Below are positions 27,804 to 38,000 of a stretch of 64,000 nt of DNA, in pieces. Location of the stretch: the NCBI GenBank assembly GCA_944381365.1, contig CALWKW010000002.1, positions 321,952 to 385,951 of the forward strand, read 5' to 3'. The DNA comes from an uncultured Christensenellaceae bacterium. GTDB taxonomy: Bacteria; Bacillota; Clostridia; Christensenellales; UBA3700. Each line of letters starts with the position of its first letter. Positions within the stretch are counted from its first letter, which is position 1. The notes below the pieces were generated by a model. It did no database searches. It had not been told where the DNA came from and saw only the letters and a program-made list of their open reading frames with translations. The translations under genes were made by a program, and so were the position numbers.

Positions 27804-28280
27804 ATGAGAAGAAGTGACAGAGAAATAAAAGATTTTGACAAAATGATAAATATTCTATCGTCTTGCGATTGCATAAGACTCGGACTTGTCGATGAAGGCA
27901 TGGCATATATCGTGCCTCTTAATTTCGGCTTTACGATAGACAAAGACAAAAAGGATTTAAGAATATATATCCACTCTGCAAAAGAAGGCAAAAAAATTCA
28001 ATTATTGAAAAGTCAGAATAAAGTGAGTTTTGAAGCTGATACAAATCACAAAATTTCTCAGGGAAAAACCGCTTGTCAATATTCTTATTTTTATCAATCC
28101 GTCATGGGAAAAGCAAGTGTAGAATTCTTGCAAGACGAATCATCCAAGATATCTGCTCTCAATTCAATACTTTCCCACTATACAAATAAAAACGATTGGG
28201 ATTTTGACAAAAATGCTCTTTCTAAGACCGACTTGATATGTCTTCATGTCTTAGAATGGTCGTGTAAAGAACATGTCTGA
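27804..28280 (+). CDS. PNPOx-like flavoprotein (NimA-type)
   Basis: A 158-residue split-barrel FMN-binding protein of the pyridoxamine 5'-phosphate oxidase-like superfamily, closest by pattern to NimA-type nitroimidazole reductase relatives: MRRSDREIKDF at the N-terminus, CDCIRLGLVDEGMAYIVPLNFG, then IYIHSAKEGKKIQLLKSQNKVSFEAD. The typical family His of IHSA, which contacts flavin, is present. The reaction is not known; reduction of small nitro or quinone compounds is possible. It follows the DUF1624 gene by 42 bases and ends the plus-strand run. Confidence 0.85.
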   Translation: MRRSDREIKDFDKMINILSSCDCIRLGLVDEGMAYIVPLNFGFTIDKDKKDLRIYIHSAKEGKKIQLLKSQNKVSFEADTNHKISQGKTACQYSYFYQSVMGKASVEFLQDESSKISALNSILSHYTNKNDWDFDKNALSKTDLICLHVLEWSCKEHV

Positions 28281-28515
28281 AATTTAAATTGTTTTAAAGC
28301 TTGAATTTTGCCTTTTAGACAGCGTTTAGTCTTTGATAAGAATTTTATCGACAAAATATATTTTATTCATTTTTGACGCAATCTAAAGCCTCAGAAAGCT
28401 TTTGAAACCAATATTTTATTTTAATTTATTTATATTATAATATTAATACATTTCTAATTAATTATATTAATAGTTTTTGTATTCAAAATTATAGCATTAT
28501 ATATGGACATAAAAA

Positions 28516-28541
28516 AATACGACAACTTAAATTGTCGTATT
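28516..28541 (-). terminator. terminator of the LRR gene
   Basis: The stem AATACGACAA / TTGTCGTATT with a 6-nt loop is flanked by A and T runs, so it may also act on the plus strand. Confidence 0.85.
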
Positions 28542-28569
28542 TTTGATTTTTATAATATCTTTTTATTGT

Positions 28570-30213
28570 TTAGGGAAGCTGATTTTCAGTCACAGTCATA
28601 GAGTCAAGCACCGCATCTGCCAAAAGCTCTTTAAAAGCATCGATTTCTGAAGCTGTCGCAGTCGATTGCAAAATACCTACCATCACAGCAGGCTTGCCTT
28701 TATCCTCTTTCATGAAAGTAGTCTCCTGCCATTCCCAGCTTATGGATTCGATATACATAGCTTCTATGCTGCTTCCGAAGAATACATAATTGCCGAGAGT
28801 CTTGATTGTCTTACGCAACTTGATATATTCAAAATCCACACCTGCAAAAGCATAATCTCCTATGGATTCGATACCTTCGATATCGTTGCCGTCCTGATCG
28901 AGCAATCTGAAGGTATAGCCCTGAGAATTCTTTGAATCCTGATCATAGTCGCCGAAATATGCGATGATATGCTTTCCGTCAGCGGTAGCAAGCAAACCGT
29001 GAGTATATACGGTAGCTGTTCCGTTTTTGTGGAAGTCTTCAAGTTTTATTGTGGTGTAATTAATATTCTCTTCATCTACTACGATATCGTTTCTTGCATA
29101 AGAAGTGCTGTTTGCATAGATAGCAAAAGCTCCGTCACCGATACTCTCGATGTTTTTGCCGATTACAAAATTGTTGTTGTAAAGAAGTTTTGAACAGCCC
29201 TTGAACATTCTTTCGGGTATGCTTGTCGCAGCTTCAGGCAAAGTGATATATGCAAGATTTGTGCAATCTTCAAAAGCACCTGCTCCAAAAGAAATTTCCT
29301 CGATACCTTCGGCAAAATTTACCTTGCTGAGACTTGTACAGCTCAAGAAAGCATTCTCGCCCACAGAAGTCACGCTCTTGGGAATTTCAAAGTATGAGAA
29401 ATTGGTCTTTACATTTGAAAAAGCTTTTGCAGAAATTACCTTGAGGTTGGGGAACTTCAAGGGAGATTTCTCGCTTGACTTCAGTATTGTGCCATAGAAA
29501 GCACTCTCGCCTATCGTGGTAAGCTCGCTATCTTCTGCTACGATAAGATTGCTAAGACGAGTACAGCCGCTGAAAGCACTGTCTCCTATCTTTTCCAAGT
29601 TTTTGTTTATGCTCACTCCTGCAAGAGATGTACAGCCGTAAAAAGCACTGTTGCCGATTTCCAAAAGAGATTGAGGCAAATAGAATACTTCCTCGTCTAC
29701 ATCATCGCCGTATGAAGTAGAGTTGTATGCAAACTTGAGAGCGGTGCAATTATAAAAAGCATTCTCTCCGATAGATGTCAAACCCGAAGGTATATAAACT
29801 TCTTTGAGGCTCTTGCAGCCATAGAAGCAATCGTCAGGGATTTCCTTGAGTCCCGAAGGCAAAACCACCTTTGTCAAAGCCGTAAGATCTTTGAACACTT
29901 CTTCGCCCAATTCTATACCCGAAAAAGTACTCTCAAATACTATGCTTGTGATAGCCGAAGCTTTTTGGTCAAAAGCACCGTTGGCTACGGCAACTACTCT
30001 GTTGCCTTTTATTTTGTCGGGTATTACGACTTCGGTATCGCTGCCGCTATAACCTGTAATGGTAGCTCTCGAGCCACTGAGAGTATAATTAAAGCCGTCA
30101 CTGTAATCTCCCATTTGTCCCGTATTGACAATAAGTCCGATAATGGTACCTACTGATGCAATAGCAAGCACGAATACTGCGACTACGATAATAATCTGTT
30201 TTGTTTTGTTCAT
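28570..30213 (-). CDS. BspA-type leucine-rich repeat surface protein
   Basis: The 547-residue protein has an N-terminal hydrophobic segment (about 7-30) that acts as signal or membrane anchor. From about 75 to 510 it has LRR_5 (BspA/TpLRR) repeats of ~23 residues with the pattern 'L..I...AF..C..L..' (for example LTSIGENAFYNCTALKF, LEKIGDSAFSGCTRLSN). No LPXTG or wall-binding domain follows, so it is probably membrane-tethered by its N-terminus. Such repeats mediate binding to host or community proteins. It has its own promoter inside the end of the upstream pseudogene. Confidence 0.88.
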   Translation of the reverse strand: MNKTKQIIIVVAVFVLAIASVGTIIGLIVNTGQMGDYSDGFNYTLSGSRATITGYSGSDTEVVIPDKIKGNRVVAVANGAFDQKASAITSIVFESTFSGIELGEEVFKDLTALTKVVLPSGLKEIPDDCFYGCKSLKEVYIPSGLTSIGENAFYNCTALKFAYNSTSYGDDVDEEVFYLPQSLLEIGNSAFYGCTSLAGVSINKNLEKIGDSAFSGCTRLSNLIVAEDSELTTIGESAFYGTILKSSEKSPLKFPNLKVISAKAFSNVKTNFSYFEIPKSVTSVGENAFLSCTSLSKVNFAEGIEEISFGAGAFEDCTNLAYITLPEAATSIPERMFKGCSKLLYNNNFVIGKNIESIGDGAFAIYANSTSYARNDIVVDEENINYTTIKLEDFHKNGTATVYTHGLLATADGKHIIAYFGDYDQDSKNSQGYTFRLLDQDGNDIEGIESIGDYAFAGVDFEYIKLRKTIKTLGNYVFFGSSIEAMYIESISWEWQETTFMKEDKGKPAVMVGILQSTATASEIDAFKELLADAVLDSMTVTENQLP

Positions 30214-30253
30214 ATTTACCTCAATAGTAATTTGATATATACTACTTTATTTT

Positions 30254-30283
30254 TGTATATCCTGCGACATACATTATTGACAA
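30254..30283 (-). promoter_or_regulatory. promoter of the LRR gene
   Basis: On the minus strand TTGTCA, 18 bp and TATACA, about 40 bases before the LRR start codon. Confidence 0.6.
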
Positions 30284-30294
30284 TAAATTGATTT

Positions 30295-31370
30295 TTATTT
30301 GACGGAGATATTTTTGCTGTCTACTGCAAGTTCTCCCCAAAGGTTCCATTTGTCAAGAGTGGAGCAAGTGCGGGGAATAACCTTGAAATTCTCGAGATTC
30401 AATCCGTCCACATGTCTTAAGAATAATCCGTAAACGGGCAAATCATAATACTTGCTGCCTTCATGGCTTATTATGTATTTGTGAGATACTCTCGTGATTT
30501 CAGGATAACCATTCATATTGTCTTCGAGAGTAGGCACTGCCACATCGAGATTTTCCTTGGTATCTCTGTATCTTACATAGACATTCTTAATATCCACATT
30601 CTTGACATAATAAGTTTCTTTTCTTGTCTCTACGCCTACGATAGCACTAGCAAGCTCGACATTATCGCAATAAATATTGCTTATCTGGATATTCTGCATA
30701 CTGCCCATTGTGCCGTCACTGCCGTTTGATTCGCTGAGTCTGTTGCCAAGCCAGATAAGAATAGGAGACGATATACCGTTCATTCTAATGTCATTGACTT
30801 TTATATCGCTTACATTCGAGCCGTCCGCAGATTCAATCGCTATACCCGACATACCGCCCACAATGCCGCCTGCCATAAAGAAATCGCGATTTTCCACAAT
30901 GACATTTGTCACATCTTTTGATGTTTCCGTGCCGATTTTAAAGCAATTTGCAAGAGATATAATCGTGCAATCTTTTTTGATATAAAGACTGATATTGCTT
31001 TTTAATTCTATGGTAGAAGTCTTGTAATTGCCGTCAATTACTACCGCTCCTCCGCCGTTTGAGGACAACTCCGAGATGACCGCATTAATGGCATTTGCAT
31101 TGCTTATGCCGTCATTATTCTCAGATGCACCTCTTTGAGATACATATACGACTTTTTGTCAGTGGGCAAAGTCTTTTCCTTGAGATACTCTTCAAAAGGA
31201 ATATTGCCTACGCCGTTCTTCTCTTCATTCAATTTGTATAAATACTCCGGCAATATAGATGTGTCGAATGTATCCACCGACTTTTTCTCTGTACAGCCTG
31301 CAAAACACAAGATTGCAATGCTGACAACCGACAATGCCAAACTTATGATTTTTGTAGATAATTTTCCTAT
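30295..31370 (-). pseudogene. decayed GH28-like (polygalacturonase family) lipoprotein gene
   Basis: Two adjacent frames join into one product. The first (to 31104) encodes a signal with lipobox CFAGC. The second, entered near 31153-31157, reads VVYVSQRGASENNDGISN..NGGGAVVIDG, the usual GH28 N-terminal entry, then LKSNISLYIKKDCTI, IGTETSKDVTNV, GIAIESADGSNVSDI and YYDLPVYGLFLRHVDG, matching the GH28 C-terminal coils. One missing A in a run of five accounts for the frame change. The central catalytic coils (NTDG, DD, GHG motifs) are absent, as if deleted. No ATG, GTG or well-placed TTG begins the lipoprotein frame; an ATA at 31370 stands where a start is expected, after GGGG. The promoter is intact. 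Confidence 0.75.
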
Positions 31371-31397
31371 AATTTCCCCATTTCACATGTGTTTTTT

Positions 31398-31426
31398 ATT
31401 ATATCATAAAATACATTAAATTACAA
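31398..31426 (-). promoter_or_regulatory. promoter of the GH28 remnant
   Basis: On the minus strand TTGTAA, 17 bp and TGATATAAT (extended -10). Confidence 0.65.
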
Positions 31427-31520
31427 TTAAATATTTTATATATTAAAGCACATTGATTCTTATATCACAAAATATATATCAAGATATAAAATTATCATCA
31501 ATTAATTTGGCTTTTTGGTG

Positions 31521-33104
31521 TTATATTGCGTATTTTTTCAAGAGATTGAGTGCGGCATTTATTCCGTCAACACTCGCCGAAGTGATACCTCCTGCATATC
31601 CCGCTCCCTCTCCGCAAGGCATGAGTCCTTTTATCGAGCTGTCGCCGTTTTCGTCTCTTATCATTCTTACAGGGCTTGAAGACCTGCTTTCTACACCCGT
31701 CAACAAAGCATCTCCCGATGCAAAGCCTTTTAATTTTGTATCAAAAATCTTTATTGCCTTTGCTATGCTTTGGGATACATAATCGGGAAGGCACTCATTA
31801 AGGTCTGCCATGCTTACACCGATAGGATAAGTGGGCAACACCTCGCCGAAACTATCTGTCGGCCTATTTTTTAGAAAATCGTCATATCTTTGGCAAGGAG
31901 CTTTGTATGAATTTGACAGCGAATATGCAAGTCTTTCGTACTTTCTTTGAAATTCTACTCCCGAAAGCACATTATCACCTTCAAAATCTTGAGGCTCTAC
32001 CCCGACAAGCAAAGCCGAATTGGCATTCTTGCCGTCTCTTGCAAAATAGCTCATTCCGTTTGTCACGACTGCGTTTTCCTCAGAAGTAGCAGGCATGACA
32101 TAACCTCCCGGGCACATACAGAATGTATAACACGAGCGGCCGTTGTCGAGATGACAAGCAAGTTTATAATCGGCAGCGGGAAGTTTGTCAGAAGTCATGC
32201 CGTATTGAGAAAAATCTATCATGCTTTGAAGATGCTCTATTCTCACACCTATCGAAAAAGGTTTTTTTGTCATAAGAATTTTGCCTGCCAGCATTTCGAA
32301 GGTATCTCTCGCACTATGCCCGATAGCAAGAATACAATCCTTGCAATCCACACTCAAAATTCCTTTGTCCTTTGTCTTAATCTCCACTCCCTGCAAAACG
32401 CCGTCTTTTGCCCTAATGCCGACAAGCTTTGAATTAAAATACACATCTCCGCCCAAAGCTATTATGTCTTCACGCATATTCTTGACGACTTCTCTCAATT
32501 TGTCGGTGCCGATATGAGGTTTTGCCTCATAGACAATCTGAAAAGGTGCTCCGTATTTTACAAACTCGTGAAGCACTATATTGATTTTGTCAGAGCTGGT
32601 ACCAGTATTGAGTTTTCCGTCAGAAAAAGTACCCGCTCCGCCTTCTCCGAATTGGACATTGCTCTCTTTGTCAAGCACGCAGGTATTTATGAATTTGTCT
32701 ATTGACTTTTGTCTGTCTTCTACCTTTTCGCCTCTCTCGAAAATTATAGGCTTTAACCCTGCTTTTGCAAGCGTAAGTCCTGCAAACAATCCCGAAGGTC
32801 CTGTGCCTATTATCACAGGGCGTTGAGCACATTTTGCTTTTATGAGTATTTCGTCAATAGTGCTTATAGGCGTATTGTAGATATCCGCCTTTTTGTTTTT
32901 TGATAAATATAATTTTTCCTGCTTTAATTCTACCGCAACTGAGATGACATATTTTAGCTGTTTGTTTCTGCTGTCAAGAGACTTTTTTATTATCTTGTAG
33001 CTTGCCACATCCTTTGATTTTAATCTCAAAGCCTGACAGATTGCGTTTGAAAGCTCTATTTCGCTGTATCCGATAGGAAGTTTTATTTGATTGAGTCTTA
33101 TCAT
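31521..33104 (-). CDS. FAD-dependent dehydrogenase (uncharacterised, COG2509-like)
   Basis: A 527-residue flavoprotein. An N-terminal ~90-residue domain precedes the dinucleotide-binding motif GTGPSGLFAGLTLAKAG, then FGEGGAGTFSDGKLNTG, typical of the uncharacterised FAD-dependent dehydrogenase family. There is a second FAD contact near the end (GLMPCGEGAGYAGGITSASVDG). The ATG at 33104 overlaps the stop of the upstream gene (ATGA) and has GGAGG 6 bases before it, so the open frame further upstream is not used. The reaction is unknown; pairing with a BaiN-like flavoprotein suggests linked redox or flavin-handling roles (inference). Confidence 0.88.
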   Translation of the reverse strand: MIRLNQIKLPIGYSEIELSNAICQALRLKSKDVASYKIIKKSLDSRNKQLKYVISVAVELKQEKLYLSKNKKADIYNTPISTIDEILIKAKCAQRPVIIGTGPSGLFAGLTLAKAGLKPIIFERGEKVEDRQKSIDKFINTCVLDKESNVQFGEGGAGTFSDGKLNTGTSSDKINIVLHEFVKYGAPFQIVYEAKPHIGTDKLREVVKNMREDIIALGGDVYFNSKLVGIRAKDGVLQGVEIKTKDKGILSVDCKDCILAIGHSARDTFEMLAGKILMTKKPFSIGVRIEHLQSMIDFSQYGMTSDKLPAADYKLACHLDNGRSCYTFCMCPGGYVMPATSEENAVVTNGMSYFARDGKNANSALLVGVEPQDFEGDNVLSGVEFQRKYERLAYSLSNSYKAPCQRYDDFLKNRPTDSFGEVLPTYPIGVSMADLNECLPDYVSQSIAKAIKIFDTKLKGFASGDALLTGVESRSSSPVRMIRDENGDSSIKGLMPCGEGAGYAGGITSASVDGINAALNLLKKYAI

Positions 33105-34264
33105 TTTTTGCCTCCGCAAGCCATGGCACTTGCCCATGCCCAATGAAGATTATATCCTCCGCAAAGTCCGTCCACATCCAAAGCTTCGCCTGTGCAGTAC
33201 AATCCTTTTTTGAGTTTTGACTCTAAAGTAATATTGTCAAAATCTCTCGTATCGAGACCGCCGCTCATTACCTGAGCCGATTGTCTGCCCGCTACTTTTT
33301 TGACTTTCACTTCAAAGTGCTTGCAGCCTTTTGCAAGATTCAAGGCTTTTTGCTCTGACATGATAAGCGATCTGTCCATAGGCACTCTGCCTATTACATT
33401 TTGTGCGATAGCTTTGTGCAAAATTCCTTCTAAGGGATTGAAGACATTACTGTAATTGAAAATATGTTCTTTGAGCTTTTCGATAGAATAATCGGGCAAA
33501 AAGTCTATGACGATTTTGCAATCTTTAAATTCGCCCTTTCTTCTTGCAAGCATACTCGACAATCTGAATGCCAATACTCCCGACAAAGCATTGTCTTTGA
33601 ACAAAAATTCTCCTCTCTCGCTCATGACTATTTCGCCGTCAATATACATAGTGGCAAGTACTTTTGCCCTTACGCCGTTGGCACCTTTTATGTCATCGCA
33701 AAGCAAAGGAGCTATGGCATACTCCGTCTTTGTCATTCTGTGTCCTAAAGAGGTATAAAGATAATGACTGTTTGTGCCCATAGTCGCATCGCTTCCCGTA
33801 GCAAGCACCACCTTGTCAGCCTCAAAATCTCCTTTTGAAGTCTTTACTATCCACATATCGCCCTTTTGGACAATCTTTTCCGCAGTGCACTCGCATATTG
33901 TCTTTACTCCCGACTGCGACAACTTTTGCAAAAGGACATTCAAAATCGTAGTGGCACTTTCGCTGTACGGATAGACTCTTTTTTCGTCATCGACTCTCAT
34001 TATGAGTCCGAGACTTTCAAAATATTTCATGACGACTTCAGGAGAATATCTTTGGATAATGTCTTTTACAAAAGGGGTGTTGTAATCGTCTAACGAAACA
34101 TTAAGATTTGTAAGATTGCATTTTCCATTGCCTGTACAAAGCAATTTTTTACCTATCCTCTCGCCCTTTTCAAGCAAACATACATCCCAACCATTTTCTT
34201 TAAAAATGATTGAAGACAAAATACCGCTTGCTCCGCCGCCGATTATGACCACGCTCTTTTGCAT
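33101..34264 (-). CDS. HI0933/BaiN-family flavoprotein
   Basis: A 387-residue NAD(P)/FAD-dependent oxidoreductase of the HI0933 (YhiN/BaiN) family. It shows IIGGGASGILSSIIFKENG, then the family block GKKLLCTGNGKCNLTN, LATGSDATMGTNSHYLY, and a C-terminal YCTGEALDVDGLCGGYNLHWAWASA. Some relatives act on bile-acid intermediates in gut Clostridia, but most are uncharacterised and no bile-acid gene lies nearby. It has an AGGAGG site and a 4-bp stop/start overlap with the downstream dehydrogenase gene. Confidence 0.9.
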   Translation of the reverse strand: MQKSVVIIGGGASGILSSIIFKENGWDVCLLEKGERIGKKLLCTGNGKCNLTNLNVSLDDYNTPFVKDIIQRYSPEVVMKYFESLGLIMRVDDEKRVYPYSESATTILNVLLQKLSQSGVKTICECTAEKIVQKGDMWIVKTSKGDFEADKVVLATGSDATMGTNSHYLYTSLGHRMTKTEYAIAPLLCDDIKGANGVRAKVLATMYIDGEIVMSERGEFLFKDNALSGVLAFRLSSMLARRKGEFKDCKIVIDFLPDYSIEKLKEHIFNYSNVFNPLEGILHKAIAQNVIGRVPMDRSLIMSEQKALNLAKGCKHFEVKVKKVAGRQSAQVMSGGLDTRDFDNITLESKLKKGLYCTGEALDVDGLCGGYNLHWAWASAMACGGKK

Positions 34265-34453
34265 AATTCCTCCTGAAAATTCTATAACAGACTTTAATAT
34301 CGTAGTTAACTCAATTTATACAATATTATTATATATTACTTTAAAATGTTTGGCAAGAAAAGAGAATACTCAAAGACAAGACGCTTTGAATGTTTATCCC
34401 TTCCTTATTGCACTTCTTGTTTTGACGACATACTTTTTGTGATGATAACAAAA

Positions 34454-34479
34454 AAAGGACCGCAGATTTGCGGTCCTTT
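34454..34479 (-). terminator. terminator of the giant surface-protein operon
   Basis: The 11-bp stem AAAGGACCGCA / TGCGGTCCTTT with a 4-nt loop is followed on the minus strand by a T run. Confidence 0.9.
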
Positions 34480-34494
34480 GTCTTTTTGATTTAA

Positions 34495-35025
34495 TCAATA
34501 TTTCATATCGACATTGATTTGTACTGAATAAGAGATACCGTTTTGCTCTACATCGTAGCTTACTTGGATACTCTTGAGTTTGTTGTTTGCTGAATCAGCT
34601 TTTACTTCAACTTTTGCATTCTTGGCATTGCTTACACCCAAAAACTTGTTTGTGTCTTTTACATTTGCCTTGAATGTTGCTACACCGTCTTTGTTTGTGA
34701 ATTCAGCATTTTCAAACATATCGGCTTGGAAAGTAAATCCTGTGCCTTTGCCTGCCAAAGAGAAGCTGCCGGAGTTTTCAAGTCCTTCAAGGAAAGTTTC
34801 CTCACCGTTTTCGTACTTGTAAATCTGTGTCGAACCGCTATTTACCACAATCTTGACATCTCTGTCCTTTTCCTTGCTGTCTGTGGTGTAAGAAGCAAGT
34901 TTGAACAAACTGTCTTGTGAGAATTCGTCCTTTTTGCAGCCTGCGAAAGCTACTGCACAGATAAGTACTATTACAAGTATCATTGTCATAGCTTTTGCTA
35001 TGGATTTTCTGTTTACTTTAGACAC
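34495..35025 (-). other. lipoprotein unit inside the giant ORF, possible internal GTG start
   Basis: Read alone from the GTG at 35025, the last 176 codons encode a normal lipoprotein: n-region SKVNRKSIAK, a hydrophobic core, the lipobox AFAGC, then a soluble domain ending in IQVSYDVEQNGISYSVQI. AAGGAAG lies about 8 bases upstream of the GTG, so independent translation is possible. Alternatively signal peptidase II could cut the long product before the Cys. It may have begun as a separate downstream gene that lost its spacer. Confidence 0.55.
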
Positions 35026-38000
35026 TCTCTTTTCTTCCTTTTTGCCTTTCTTTGCTGATATGGAGAGCATTACGCCTGCGAATGCAAGACCGACACCTGT
35101 GGTAAGAGCCAAAGATACAGCACCCTTAGCAGTCATACCTGAAGCCTTGCCTGCTACTTTCTGAGCATCGCCGATTACGCTTTCTGCACCGCTCAGCAAT
35201 TCTTCATAAGAAGCCTTGAGGGCATTTACTTTGTCATAGTCGATATTTGCTTTGTCAGATTCGCCTACGAGTTCGAGCTGACTCAACAAAGTTTTGTATG
35301 CAGCGAGGTTGGAGAAATCAACCTTGTTCATTTTGTTGAGAGCGGATACGATAGAAGTAGTATCGATACCTGTCTTTACCTCAAACTCAACTTCGTTGGA
35401 CTCATAGTAGTTTGCACTCTCGCCTGCTTTAGCTTTAACTGTATAAGAAGTAAGAGCTTTTGCATCGAATACATTTGTATTGAGATATGCTTCGCCGTTT
35501 ACGCTGTACTGCATATTTTCAAAAGCACATTCAAATGTGAGCTTGTTGTAATTGATAATCTTATTGATATCGTCTATGGTGAGTACACGGTTTGCCTTAT
35601 CTACTACGAAAGTAAGAGTATTGGGCTCGCCTTCGAACATTGATTCGCCGTCTACGAATACAGTAATATAATAGGTACCGGCATTGATGATTTCAGAAAT
35701 CTCGTTCTGACCTTCAGCATCGCTTGTCACCTTGTAGCCATAGCCTGTGATGCCTTCAGCTACATTAAACTTGATTGTGTCGATAAGGTTCTGACCGTTG
35801 TAAACAACTTTATCGTTTAAGAGCTGGATAGAAGAGATATTTGCACCTGTCACAGTCAAAGTACCTTTCTTTGCGATTGTCAATTCATAGTTGGTAGCAG
35901 CTTCGCCGCTCAATACAATATATACGCTGTCGGCATAATCATTTGCACCTGCATTCAATTCTACATCGGTAGCAAGGCTTATAACGAGTCTGCCGTCATT
36001 GATATCGCTCTCTACGAATTGGTCACCTTCATTGTAAGTATAAGCTTCAGCCTTGGGAGTGAGGTCTTCAATACCATATTCTCTTGTAGCATCGCCTACA
36101 TTGATATTAACTTTTCTTGCAACTACTGTGAATGAAGTAGAAGGAAGTTCGAGACCTTCGCCTACTACGAGTTTGTAGTTGGGGTTGTTTACGCCGCTGA
36201 TAACGGCATCATAAGTACCTACATTTACAGCTTCTACCTTTTCGCCGTTCTGGAAATAATCAAAAGCTACTTCCACTGTATCGTCTCCGATAAGTACGCC
36301 GTCTTCGAATACTGCATTAACTTCGGGAGTGATTACGCTGCCTGTATAGGTAAATGTATCGCCGCCTACTATTTCTGCACTGAGGATAGAGATGTCTTTG
36401 GGAAGAATCTCGAATGTAGCACTTTTGATATTTACAGTATAGTTGTCGGTATAACCTTCAACCGAAACTGTATAAACACCTGCATTTTTGATTTCTTTGT
36501 CAGCTACTGCGTTGATTGTCAAGCCGTCTTCTTCGAAGAACTTGTTTTCGCCCACAAACTCATAACCGAGTACGGGAGCTTCATCGCCGTAAGTAAGCAC
36601 TTCTTTTGAAGTAGTGGTCTTGATATTTACTTCATAAGGAAGAACTTCCAAGGTAGCTTCGTTTGCATTGATAACATAGTTGGAGCCCTTTCCTTCAGTA
36701 ATATTGTAAGCGATAGTATAATTGCCTACATTTCCGAATTGACCTGCTTCTGTCGAAAGAGTAAGAACAACATTATCTCTTTCGAGGAAGTTTGCTTCAC
36801 CGCTGTAATTCCAAACGAATTGAGGATCGAGTGAACCATAAGTCTTCTGAGCATTGTCGATAGTGATATCGATTGTCATAGGATTGATGACAAACTCAAA
36901 TCCTTCATTGGGATAAATGATATTGTAGCTGCTTGTATCGAAGCCTGCTTCCAATACTGCGTTTACTGTATAAGAACCTGCATCGATAGCCTGCTCAATA
37001 GGTTCTCCGCCATTGTTGCTGAAGGTATATTTGAGAGTAATTCTGCTTGCATGGATATTGAGAATACCTGTGTTTGTCTCAGTATTCTGTGTCTCGAATG
37101 TAGCTGCCACATTTACTGCGTTTCCGTTGTAATCATATTCGGTAGGCAAGCCTTCATCGAAGAATATGGTGACATTTCTCTTGTTGATTGTGTAGGTATA
37201 TTCTTCGCTGTAAGTCTCTTCATAGTTTTTGTTTACACCGAAGGTTCCGCCAACATAATATACCATCGAGTATATGCCCGCTGTATCGGGGATACCGCTT
37301 ATGTACTGGCTATAATCGCCGATAGCCGCAACATTGTCCTTAAGCATATAGAGCCATTCGCCGTAAGGTACTTCGCCGTTTACGCCTTCAACGGTTACGG
37401 TAGGATCATCGATTTGTCCGTAAGTGATAGTCTTTGCTTCGCCGAGAGTAATTTTTACCTTGGCAGGAGTAATCGCAACTTTATAGCTTACATTATCTCC
37501 CAAAACATAGTTCTGAGAAGCAAGACCGCTGTTGAGAGTCACATCTACTGTAAATTCGCCTACATTTACGGTATCGCCGCTGTGAGCTACATTGATGATG
37601 CCTTTGTCTTTTTCAAGAACATTGGTAATTATAATGTTTTCTGTCTTTTCGGCAGGAGCTGCATCATAAATTCCGTAAGTGAGAGATTGATCAAGACCTG
37701 TATATTCTTTTTGCAATTCATAAGATACTTTGATTACAGCACCTGTGTTGTCTTCAATATTGACTTCTCTCTTTGTGATAGTGAAGTCCTTTTTGGTTTC
37801 GCTGAATGTATAGTTTGAATTGTCGAGGCCGTCAACTTTTACATAATAGCTGCCTGCATTTACTGCACTGTTGTTGTCAAGCTTTTCATTTGTGGTAGCA
37901 TCGTAATAACCGAGATTTGCCGAAACGCTGTCTCCGCCTACAATACCTGCTCCGAAGCTTGCAGTATACAATACGCCTTCGCCGTCATATTGAGTATTTT

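Noticed and set aside
28428..28480. AT-rich stretch similar to the flanks of the palindromic repeat
   Set aside because: The defining TACAATTTA arms and the CCTTAGG-like centre are missing; AT-richness alone explains the likeness.
34348..34442. Possible small membrane peptide ending ALLVLTTYFL before the operon terminator
   Set aside because: It would need a TTG start with no ribosome site; not enough support despite its charged-then-hydrophobic pattern.
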